This document shows, in pieces, positions 54,958 through 63,021 of a stretch of DNA of 64,000 nt. The notes below the pieces were generated by a model. That model did not search any database and was not told the origin of the DNA. It saw only the letters and a program-made list of their open reading frames with translations. Every line of letters begins with the position of its first letter. Position 1 is the stretch's first letter. Position numbers and translations under genes: made by a program. The stretch spans positions 191,943 through 255,942 of the forward strand of contig JADFWU010000001.1 of the NCBI GenBank assembly GCA_015234045.1. Reading direction: 5' to 3'. Source of the stretch: Magnetococcales bacterium. Its GTDB lineage: Bacteria; Pseudomonadota; Magnetococcia; Magnetococcales; JADFWU01.

Positions 54958-55680
54958 TCAGGCCTCAGATTCCATTTTTTTGACCCAGGCTTCATACTGT
55001 GCTGGAGGCACGGCTTTGACTGGAGCATACATATAAGAGTGACGTGTTCCACAGAACTCAACACAGGTCACCCAGCTCTCTTTGGCTTCAACAGGGTTGA
55101 ACCAGATATAGGTGATACGGCCTGGCATCACGTCTTCTTTAACCCGGTAGGTGGCCATGCCGAATGAGTGGATAACATCGATGGATTCCATGCGAAGCAC
55201 AACAGGTGTGCCAACGGGAACCACGAGTCCACTACCTTCTTTGGAGTCAACGTCATAGGTTGAGATGATGCCGTTCTCATATTCAAATTCCCAGTTCCAC
55301 ATGGAACCGGTCACTTTGACTTCCATGGCATTTTCAGGAACAGTCCGGTAGGTGTTCCAGAGTGTCCATCCCTTGGCAGCCATGAAGAAGTCATCGGCCA
55401 TGAAGATCGTTGCAGGAATCAAAGCCCAGGCCAAAGCCTGTGCGCGGGACAATTTAGGTCCACGACCTACTTGGTCCGGGCTGGTAGCACGGTACTTGAA
55501 CAGCATGATTAAAGCGGCGATGCCGAAAATGGCACCGATTACTACCAAGTCCCAGAGTACTTTATTCCAAAGCACGTCCCAGTCTGCGGCGGGGTTGGGC
55601 AGCCCGCCCTCAGACGCAACGGCACCGGTCGCCATCAATGCGATAGCAATACCGGTCAGTGCCGAAAGTCTCCCTTTCAT
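54958..55680 (-). CDS. ctaC: Cytochrome c oxidase subunit II
   Basis: A 240-residue subunit that takes electrons from cytochrome c through the binuclear CuA centre. A cleavable signal (MKGRLSALTGIAIALMATGA) and two membrane helices (about 30-55 and 70-95) precede the periplasmic cupredoxin domain. CuA ligands are His in DVIHSFGM and the CVEFCGTRHSYM motif. The start is the ATG at 55678-55680, because AGGAGG lies 9 nt ahead of it; the ATG at 55687-55689 directly touches that site. No cytochrome c domain is fused, so a soluble donor is expected. Confidence 0.95.
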   Translation of the reverse strand: MKGRLSALTGIAIALMATGAVASEGGLPNPAADWDVLWNKVLWDLVVIGAIFGIAALIMLFKYRATSPDQVGRGPKLSRAQALAWALIPATIFMADDFFMAAKGWTLWNTYRTVPENAMEVKVTGSMWNWEFEYENGIISTYDVDSKEGSGLVVPVGTPVVLRMESIDVIHSFGMATYRVKEDVMPGRITYIWFNPVEAKESWVTCVEFCGTRHSYMYAPVKAVPPAQYEAWVKKMESEA

Positions 55681-55700
55681 GATTGACATCCTCCTTCTAC

Positions 55701-56522
55701 CTAACTTTTACGAAATTTACGAAAATAGACTAAGGAACCAACTAAAATCGAAACACCCAGGATAAACGACCCGGCCCCGACAAAAAGGGGGATGTTATAG
55801 GTGTAACGGCCTTCTTTGTAGTTGTAACTGTAACAAATGCTTACTGCCAGTTCGATGACCTGGCTAGGCCGGAATTTTCCCTGATGAGCATCCAGTATGG
55901 CCAGTTCCATGTCCGTTTGATCGTTGGTTAATGCGTACAGATAGCGAACAACCCGACCTTCAGGAGAGAGAAAAATGTATACATTGGGATGAAAAAATGT
56001 CTGATCCTGAGCACTCCAGAAGTATTTAAAGCCGACACTCTTCGTGAGTGCTTCCATTACCTCTGGATCTTTAATCAGGCCCAGTTTCCACCCCTTCTTC
56101 AACTTCTCTGAAAGTGCCAGTTCCTGCTGGAAATTGGCCATTGTGTCAACCGTGTCTTCCTTGTCGAAAGAGAGGGTAAGAACGCGGTAATCTTTGCCAA
56201 TTTCGGTACGCTCAATGTCCTCAAGCATCTCCTTGAGCACACTGTTAACTGCTGAACAACTGCCATCACAGGTATAGTAGGAAAAAACCAGAATGGTCGG
56301 CTCGCCCTGAAAATCCCGGAATGTAAACGCTTTTCCGTCTACATCGAGCATTTCCAGATCAGGGCTGATTTTCACCCCCATGAACTTCTTATCATCAATC
56401 TTGAAGATGTTGGGATCAATGTCAGAGTCCGGGTTGCGAAAATAACGACCCTCCACCACGACCGGCAAGGTGATTCCCAGGAGAATCAGGATGATGCCGA
56501 TAATGGTGTTAGGTCGATACAT
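55701..56522 (-). CDS. SCO-like copper chaperone with extra C-terminal membrane helix
   Basis: A 273-residue thioredoxin-fold protein. An N-terminal helix (IIGIILILLGITLPVVV) anchors it, copper-type ligands lie in YYTCDGSCSAVN (C-x3-C) and the His in FFHPNVYIFLS. A second membrane helix at the C-terminus (FVGAGSFILGVSILVGSLVYF) makes it longer and topologically different from SCO1. Unlike the classic CPDVC form, the motif is CDGSC. ATG start. It lies between subunit III and II genes in the oxidase operon. It may deliver copper to a site other than CuA, for example CuB (inference). Confidence 0.88.
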   Translation of the reverse strand: MYRPNTIIGIILILLGITLPVVVEGRYFRNPDSDIDPNIFKIDDKKFMGVKISPDLEMLDVDGKAFTFRDFQGEPTILVFSYYTCDGSCSAVNSVLKEMLEDIERTEIGKDYRVLTLSFDKEDTVDTMANFQQELALSEKLKKGWKLGLIKDPEVMEALTKSVGFKYFWSAQDQTFFHPNVYIFLSPEGRVVRYLYALTNDQTDMELAILDAHQGKFRPSQVIELAVSICYSYNYKEGRYTYNIPLFVGAGSFILGVSILVGSLVYFRKFRKS

Positions 56523-56584
56523 GATTCCACAATTCCTTGATGATGCCGCTCAATTAAGCAGTTAACAAAACTACGTTACGTGCT

Positions 56585-57343
56585 CTACCAGAAATAGATC
56601 TGGGAGGCGACGAAAAACCACACCACGTCAACAAAGTGCCAGTAGACACCGACTGAAGCTGTGAGTGTGTGATTGCTTCTACCCTTAAATGCGGGGATAA
56701 GAACCGCAAGAAAGCTGCCCAAACCAACAAGCACATGCGAAGCGTGGAAACCAGTGATGGTATAGAACGCTGTGCTGAATGCATTGGCGGATGGACCGAA
56801 ACCAATATGAAGCAGATGTTGATATTCGTAGACAGTCAGACCCAGGAAGATGGTGCCGAGGATCAGAGTGATGATCAACCATTTACGGAAGCCCGCCATA
56901 TCACCCGCTTCATCTTTCATTTCAGCGACATGATAGGTGATGGACGATCCGACCAGGAAGAAGGTCATGATTACAGGAATGAGCAAATTCAGCTCTGGCG
57001 TACCTTCTGGCGGCCAATTTCCACCTTGGGAAAGACGCATGGTCCAGTAAGCGGTAAACAGCCCCAGGAAGATGAAGATCTCAGAAACGATAAAGATCGG
57101 CAGTGCCGTAGCAGCCAGACCAGCAACCAATGGTTTCTGGGTCAAGCCCTCATGTACCCAACGGGCGATTCCGGCCAGGAGTATAGGTGTGCCCAGGCCA
57201 GTAAAGAGGATTGTCAGCATAGTGTCTTCATAGACGAAATATGCCGAAAATCCGAGAGGTACGAGAAGGAAGGTACCGATGACAACGGCTGTCGGTGCCC
57301 AACTCCACTCCCAGTGATGCTCATGTCCAGCGGCTGTACTCAT
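56585..57343 (-). CDS. ctaE: Cytochrome c oxidase subunit III
   Basis: A 252-residue seven-helix subunit that stabilises subunit I. Motifs are ALPIFIVSEIFIFLGLFTAYW and TITGFHASHVLVGLGSF, and the conserved end VGVYWHFVDVVWFFV. ATG start. First gene of the visible oxidase run, which is in the order III, SCO-like, II, I; the more usual order in many bacteria is II, I, assembly, III. It is divergent from the MORN-protein gene across a 739-bp gap. Confidence 0.95.
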   Translation of the reverse strand: MSTAAGHEHHWEWSWAPTAVVIGTFLLVPLGFSAYFVYEDTMLTILFTGLGTPILLAGIARWVHEGLTQKPLVAGLAATALPIFIVSEIFIFLGLFTAYWTMRLSQGGNWPPEGTPELNLLIPVIMTFFLVGSSITYHVAEMKDEAGDMAGFRKWLIITLILGTIFLGLTVYEYQHLLHIGFGPSANAFSTAFYTITGFHASHVLVGLGSFLAVLIPAFKGRSNHTLTASVGVYWHFVDVVWFFVASQIYFW

Positions 57344-58082
57344 TGTTGGTCTCTCCTCAGTGGAATAGTGAGGTATTTCACTTATAAAAAAGTGTAAATA
57401 GGAATAGCCTATTTACGTAACATCCGTGTGGACGGCCTGTCAATAAATAAAACCTGTGCAGCCCAAATAACCATGACCCGTAAAAAATCATGCCAAAACA
57501 ATGTACTGTGATCATGACGAAAATGCTAAAAAAATAAGCATTTCAAACAAGGTGTTAGCGCTTTGTCATAACAATAAACGACCATTCTACACCTTAGAAC
57601 GCAGCCTCACCGTGTGAGACACTGTGCAATACGGTGAAATGAACCTTTGAATCTAAAAAGTGTCGTATCGGCAGTTAATTGAAATTCTTAAATAAAAAAA
57701 ACTATCCCGACCATAAAAAAACAGCGTTTCGGAGCGCATCACTCCTAAAACTGCCCAAACATGCTGCATTCTAACGCGCCTTCCAACCAAACACCAGGAA
57801 GCAAGCACCTTTTTTACGGTATTTGACATAATAGCTGTGTGGCATTTGCCGCACTTTGAGTGGTCGTAACGTGCAACAGGTTAATTTTTCGTTGGTTATA
57901 TGTATTTATCAGCCCATTGGAAAAAATTATTCACTCTGTTAATGAATTTTTTTTTCAAACTTGGTAGGGTGTTTCCTCATTCAAAATCCACAAATCAATA
58001 CGTTGATCTATTTAGCGATTAACAAAAGATAACCTGGTTTCAAATGTAACGCCTATCTTACAGCTAAGGAAATGTGATCCTC
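57344..58082. other. Long AT-rich divergent intergenic region
   Basis: A 739-bp gap between ctaE and the MORN-protein gene. It should hold the oxidase-operon promoter and the promoter of the MORN gene. A weak AT-rich inverted repeat lies at about 57918-57955. No gene longer than a short open frame and no tRNA or sRNA that can be supported is seen; no promoter pair was confidently identified. Confidence 0.45.
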
Positions 58083-59987
58083 ATGTCTGAACACGGAACG
58101 CCCTGTATTCATTGTGGTGCTGATCTTCAGAAAGATCCCAATCTGATTCCAGAGGAGGGTGAGCGGGTGCGCTGTGATGCCTGCAACAGGCGATTTACCT
58201 TGTTGCCATCCAAAGACCGCTTGAAGGCGCGCTATTCTGATTCGGTTGGTACCTATATTTTACATAGAAAGAATGCCAAAAATCTAGCCAATCTTTCCTT
58301 TGATCTGGAGCGTATTGAGCAGCTCCATCAGTTTTTGCAAAACAGTTCACGATCAATTAACACAGCATCCAGTGTGGATATCCAGGCATTTCTGTCGGAT
58401 TGTTCAAAGAAATATGGTGCTGTGCGTGTTGAAGGTATACGGGCAACCATTGCAGAGTTCTATCAAGTGTTGGTGCATGAGTCGCTGATTGATCAATCAC
58501 CTCTTGATGATTTGAACCTACAGAAACCGTCTTGGGAAAACATCAATAACCTTTCCGATGTGGCACAGCACTTCATTTCTCATAAGAGCCAGACCCAATT
58601 CACCGGTGGTTTGTCGTTTGATTTGAAACGGATTCAAGCGCTTGAACAGTTTTTAGACAGTCGTGATAAAGGGCTTCAATCGGTCACAGAACATGATCTG
58701 ATAGAGTTTTTTGCCGAGGTGGATCATGCTTTTACAACACCAGAGGCAAGAGGATTCAGAGTAACCTTTTCGGAGTTGTTTGATGTGCTGGTTCAAGACG
58801 GCATGATTGTATCTTCGCCGATGGATAGCCTGGAGGACGCTCAGTGGCAACAGTTGCAACATTTTGCCGGACAGATGAAGGATCCTAAGAATCAACTTGA
58901 ACAGACGGATAATAATCCTGATTCCGGTATATCTACCAAAAAGATATTCAGAATAGTCCTTGGTTTAGGTGTCGTCGCGCTGGTTGGTGTGTTTGTCAGT
59001 CAGATAATGCTGACGGAACCGAAACAGACACCATCTCATAAACCCACTTTGATGGGGGGTAGTTGGGAAGATCTGCCCGATCAGAAATCAGAGGCACAGA
59101 CAGATAGGATAAGTTCTGGTTTGACCGAGGAGGAGCTGTTGGCGCTCAGTCTAGAGCTGGAACGTCAGGTTGAAGAAGAGCTTCACGCTAAACTGCAACA
59201 ACAGGATCAGCAGCAGCTTATCAACAGAGCGCGGGATCATATCCGCTTGCAACTCATGGAAGGGCGTATTATTGCCGCACAAACGGTAGCGGCACAGCAG
59301 AAGGATATTCAACAAAGGGCGCAGCAGGTCCAACAAGATCAGCAAAAGGTGGATCGCAGTGATGCGGCATTGAAGCAAGCGGTTTCTGTCCAGCCAAAGG
59401 AGCAAGATCCTAACTGCATTCAAGGCGATTGTCGAAATGGCACTGGTGAATATCTCTATACCGATGGAAATCGCTATGCTGGGCAGTGGAAGGATGGTAA
59501 ACGGCACGGTCATGGTGTATTGCACTATGCCAATGGAAATCGCTACACCGGAACATGGGCAGAGGATGAAAAACAGGGGCGTGGCTCCATGTATCTTGCC
59601 TTGACCGAATTAAAAGAAAAGGTGCGAAAGCAGCGTGAGGCTATTGCTGTTGCACGGGCCAAAGCAAAGCAAGAGCGTGAAGAGCAACGTGCCAAAGAGT
59701 TGAAGCGTCAGAAGGTGTTGGAAGAGAAATTACGTTCTGGCGAAACAGGGTGTGTGGATGGTGATTGTGAGAATGGAGAAGGTCTCACTATTTACTCTTC
59801 AGGTGATCGGTATGCGGGACAGTATAAAGATAAAAAACGCCATGGTGTGGGCACCTACTATTTCAGTACCGGTGTCCGGTATACCGGTGGTTGGCGCAAT
59901 GGAAAGAAGCATGGTAGTGGTGTGGTTGTCTATCCTAATGGTCGCAAGGAGCAAGGGGTTTGGGAGATGGATCAACGAGTGGGATAA
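58083..59987 (+). CDS. Zinc-ribbon protein with duplicated helical module and MORN repeats
   Basis: A 634-residue protein. At the N-terminus two Cys pairs (CIHCGADL and VRCDACNRRF) form a zinc ribbon. Two similar 80-residue helical modules follow (about 65-150 and 175-260; shared LSFDL-RI--L--FL pattern), a likely internal duplication. A membrane helix lies near 295-315 (IFRIVLGLGVVALVGVFV), then a long Gln/Glu-rich coiled coil. Two groups of MORN repeats follow, at about 445-500 and 555-630 (e.g. GNRYAGQWKDGKRHGHG, GVRYTGGWRNGKKHGSG). MORN repeats usually contact membranes or proteins. ATG at 58083 with AAGGAA upstream; a GTG nine bases earlier is too close to that site. Function unknown. 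Confidence 0.8.
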   Translation: MSEHGTPCIHCGADLQKDPNLIPEEGERVRCDACNRRFTLLPSKDRLKARYSDSVGTYILHRKNAKNLANLSFDLERIEQLHQFLQNSSRSINTASSVDIQAFLSDCSKKYGAVRVEGIRATIAEFYQVLVHESLIDQSPLDDLNLQKPSWENINNLSDVAQHFISHKSQTQFTGGLSFDLKRIQALEQFLDSRDKGLQSVTEHDLIEFFAEVDHAFTTPEARGFRVTFSELFDVLVQDGMIVSSPMDSLEDAQWQQLQHFAGQMKDPKNQLEQTDNNPDSGISTKKIFRIVLGLGVVALVGVFVSQIMLTEPKQTPSHKPTLMGGSWEDLPDQKSEAQTDRISSGLTEEELLALSLELERQVEEELHAKLQQQDQQQLINRARDHIRLQLMEGRIIAAQTVAAQQKDIQQRAQQVQQDQQKVDRSDAALKQAVSVQPKEQDPNCIQGDCRNGTGEYLYTDGNRYAGQWKDGKRHGHGVLHYANGNRYTGTWAEDEKQGRGSMYLALTELKEKVRKQREAIAVARAKAKQEREEQRAKELKRQKVLEEKLRSGETGCVDGDCENGEGLTIYSSGDRYAGQYKDKKRHGVGTYYFSTGVRYTGGWRNGKKHGSGVVVYPNGRKEQGVWEMDQRVG

Positions 59988-60027
59988 TTGTACGGTTATC
60001 TATGGTGTCTGTAACCGGGTAGGGTTT

Positions 60028-60087
60028 TATAGTTCTTTCGCCTAAAATTTGAACAGTCAGCCGTTCCAGCCCTTTTTTCGTGGCCCT
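60028..60087. repeat. Family B fragment joined to a family A end
   Basis: The family B block (60028-60072, ending ccgttccagccc) continues directly into ttttttcgtggccct (60073-60087), which matches a family A terminus. The compound is in the convergent gap between the MORN-protein gene and the hybrid kinase gene. Confidence 0.65.
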
Positions 60088-60100
60088 AAGTCCGAATATT

Positions 60101-62749
60101 TCAAGAATCTCTTTGATGGAGTGGGTCGGGATTCATGGTATGTTCGGGTTGTCTTGTTTGGTCGGCCAAATTTTTAGCAACAGACTGAATAAGTTCATGG
60201 GATGTTATGGGTTTTTTCAAGCTGTCTTGTATGCCCAGTTGAACCATTTTTTTATGGTCTGCGTCACCGATATGGCCTGAACAGAGTAAGATGGTTATCT
60301 CTGGATTATGTATTCTCAGTTGTTCGGCGAGTTGAAATCCAGACATGTTCGGCATGGAAAGATCGGTAATGACCAGATTAAAATGGACCGGATCTTCAAT
60401 AAATACCTGTAACGCCTCCTGTGGGTCAGTGAAAGTGGAAACGTTATAGCCTGCTTTGTTCAGAAAATGTTGCCCGGTTCTAATCAATGCTGTCTCATCA
60501 TCTACCAACATTATATGGGTCGGTGTGCTGGGTGTTGGTCGATTTAATCTTGGTTCGTTATTATTTTTTGTTGACGATGTGTGGTCTGAAATAGGGAAAA
60601 GCAATGTAAATGTTGTTCCCTTGCCGAGTTGGCTTTTGACACCGATATGTCCGCTATTTTCCGTGACAATACCATGCACTACAGAGAGTCCCAAACCTGT
60701 TCCATGGCCATGTGGTTTCGTGGTAAAAAAAGGATCGAAAATTCGGTCAATATGCTCAGGTGCAATGCCTGAACCAGTATCAGATACCTCAAGCAGGGCG
60801 TACTCTCCTGGTGTTAATTCCTTGGCGCTTTGAAACTGCTGCGTTGGCAGGGGTGTTTTAGATAGTCGAACAGCGAGCAACCCCTCTTTGTCAGCCATGG
60901 CCTGAGAGGCGTTGGTACATAAGTTGATCAGTATTTGATGAATTTGTACCGGTGCTGCATGAATCTGTACAGGCTCTGTTTGGATATCCACATTGACAAC
61001 AATGGATGCAGGCAGAGTTGCCCGCATGAATTGGGTGATTTCCTTTATCAATGGTGTCAGGCTGATAATCTCTTTCTGATGATCTGCGCTTCGGCTGAAA
61101 GACAGGAGTTGAGAAACAAGATCCCGTCCACGACCAGCGGCTTTGATGATCTCGCTCAGGTTTTGATTGTTTTGATTTTCTTCCAGTTCAGCCAGTTCTG
61201 CATAACCGATGATGATACCAAGAATATTGTTGAAATCATGGGCGATACCACCGGAAAGTGTACCAATCGCTTCCATTTTTTGTGCGTGGCGCAATTGATT
61301 TTCAATCTCTTTACGCGCGGTAATGTCTGTGGCAATTGTGCCAATTGCAAATAGGGTGTTCTGATCATCCAACAATGGAAAAGTATTGCACAGGTAGATG
61401 CGAATACCATCATTTAGATCAATATATTCTTCAGTTTGTTTTGGTTTCCCTTCTTTTAACACTGATTGATGATGGCGATCAAAGGCAGTATTAATGATTG
61501 TATGGTGTGTATCATGCTGAGATTGCTGAAATAGTGGAGCACTTTGTGCATTGGTCAGTAACAATTTTCCCTCTGGATTCCGTATGAAAATAGCTGAATC
61601 GGCATTATCGATAATTGCCTGAAGTCGGTTTTCCATGATACGTCGATCCGCTTCGGCTTGAACCTGTGTCGTGATGTCAATACCCACACTCCATGAAGCC
61701 CAACCAGGGATCGGACAGGTTTGAGAGATATTTGACCAGGAGATCACCCGTTTTTGGTTCTGTTTCGTTCGGATATGCCAGCGCCAATGGCGGTAGTTAT
61801 TGCCACGCAGTTGCCATTGAGCAATCATCTTTTCTCGATAGACTGGGTCAGGGTAGAGTTTTTCTAATGCATTGGTATTATTGACGATTTCATCCGCAGA
61901 ATAGCCGGAAACCCGTTCACACTCATGATTCCATATGACGATATTTCCTTGATCATCAAATGCTTCCAAAAGGATAGGCATGTTTTGTAGAATCGTGCGT
62001 AGATTGGCCTCAGCTTGTTTTTGTTTGTTCATTGCCAAAGCCAATTGGCGCAATACACTGCTCACCGTGTTGGATATGATTCCTAACTCATCATTTTCGT
62101 GATTGGCAGGTGGTTGGATCTGGTTTTTGTCAGGATGGTCAGGATCAACAGAAGATAATTGGCGAACCAGTTGGGCCAGCGGTAGGGTCAGTGCATGATG
62201 AAACAGTGTGGCGATCAATAGGGCAAGAAATAAGTTTCTCAGGATGCCACCCAGAATAATCCAGCTACTTCGGGCGATAAAATCTTGAACAGCGCGGTAG
62301 TTATCCAGATCAATAATGATCTGTCCGACCGTTTCACCTTTGTGGAACAGATCGGAGGAAAGTGATGTCTCATCAAAAATCACCAGCGAAACCAGCCAGT
62401 CCAACTGGCCGCTGGATACTGTTTTTTCCTCATGGGTCATCAGCGATCCGAAATTATCTAAAAATCGGACAGATTGAATAAAATCAAAACGTAACAATCC
62501 TTGGGCAACCCGTTTAGCCATGGTAACGTCAAGATTGTAAGCGGCTTGTTCAGCAGAGTCGCGCACGACATCCAATGCTTCTTCAAGTCGTTGGTGTAGA
62601 CGGTTTTGTTCCGTTAGAAGATCCAGAGTAACCTGTACACCACTGATAAAAAGTCCAATAAAGAGGGCTGCCAATACAGCAAGGCGGGTCTGACGAAAGG
62701 CCAAACGATGGATCGGTGGTGGGGTCAGACTATTGCTCACTCCTCCCAT
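60101..62749 (-). CDS. Membrane hybrid histidine kinase with two PAS domains and receiver
   Basis: An 882-residue inner-membrane kinase. A membrane helix (about 20-40), a periplasmic part (to about 175), a second helix (IILGGILRNLFLALLIATLF), HAMP-like region, two PAS domains (about 265-500), a HisKA domain of the GGIAHDFNNILGIIIGYAEL type, HATPase (VSDTGSGIAP, GTGLGLSVVHGIV) and a C-terminal receiver (MLVDDETAL, ITDLSMPNMSG). The AHDFNN H-box is of the NtrB-like class common in hybrid kinases. The ATG at 62747-62749 (GGA upstream) is preferred over a TTG 45 bp upstream without a ribosome-binding site; the exact start is not firm. Signal unknown; no regulator neighbour. Confidence 0.9.
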   Translation of the reverse strand: MGGVSNSLTPPPIHRLAFRQTRLAVLAALFIGLFISGVQVTLDLLTEQNRLHQRLEEALDVVRDSAEQAAYNLDVTMAKRVAQGLLRFDFIQSVRFLDNFGSLMTHEEKTVSSGQLDWLVSLVIFDETSLSSDLFHKGETVGQIIIDLDNYRAVQDFIARSSWIILGGILRNLFLALLIATLFHHALTLPLAQLVRQLSSVDPDHPDKNQIQPPANHENDELGIISNTVSSVLRQLALAMNKQKQAEANLRTILQNMPILLEAFDDQGNIVIWNHECERVSGYSADEIVNNTNALEKLYPDPVYREKMIAQWQLRGNNYRHWRWHIRTKQNQKRVISWSNISQTCPIPGWASWSVGIDITTQVQAEADRRIMENRLQAIIDNADSAIFIRNPEGKLLLTNAQSAPLFQQSQHDTHHTIINTAFDRHHQSVLKEGKPKQTEEYIDLNDGIRIYLCNTFPLLDDQNTLFAIGTIATDITARKEIENQLRHAQKMEAIGTLSGGIAHDFNNILGIIIGYAELAELEENQNNQNLSEIIKAAGRGRDLVSQLLSFSRSADHQKEIISLTPLIKEITQFMRATLPASIVVNVDIQTEPVQIHAAPVQIHQILINLCTNASQAMADKEGLLAVRLSKTPLPTQQFQSAKELTPGEYALLEVSDTGSGIAPEHIDRIFDPFFTTKPHGHGTGLGLSVVHGIVTENSGHIGVKSQLGKGTTFTLLFPISDHTSSTKNNNEPRLNRPTPSTPTHIMLVDDETALIRTGQHFLNKAGYNVSTFTDPQEALQVFIEDPVHFNLVITDLSMPNMSGFQLAEQLRIHNPEITILLCSGHIGDADHKKMVQLGIQDSLKKPITSHELIQSVAKNLADQTRQPEHTMNPDPLHQRDS

Positions 62750-63021
62750 ATTATTATTCCAAGCGTCTGTGAAAAACAGACCCCTGGCCCCCAATTATGG
62801 ATCAAAACGAATTCTTAATATTTATATGGAACGTATTATAATAAATAAAAGTTTGTATTTTCAATATTTTAAAATACAATAATCCATGCTGAACTTCTTG
62901 AAAAAGAGTACCACTTCTGGCAATATAAAGACACTATTATCTAGCTTTGGGGGTTGTGGTGGGTAACAGCTCAAGCGATATCAGACAATCTGATAGGAAA
63001 TGCAGTCATTCGATTGCTTTT
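62750..63021. promoter_or_regulatory. Divergent gap between hybrid kinase and FecR-domain gene
   Basis: 272 bp of AT-rich sequence between divergent starts, expected to contain both promoters. No inverted repeats or operators were convincingly recognised. Confidence 0.35.

Noticed and set aside
56669-57397. 242-codon plus-strand frame over ctaE
   Set aside because: Antisense to subunit III; charged, non-globular translation.
57344-58082. Small RNA or riboswitch in the long intergenic gap
   Set aside because: No recognisable aptamer or strong stem plus T-run; AT-rich inverted repeats here are weak.
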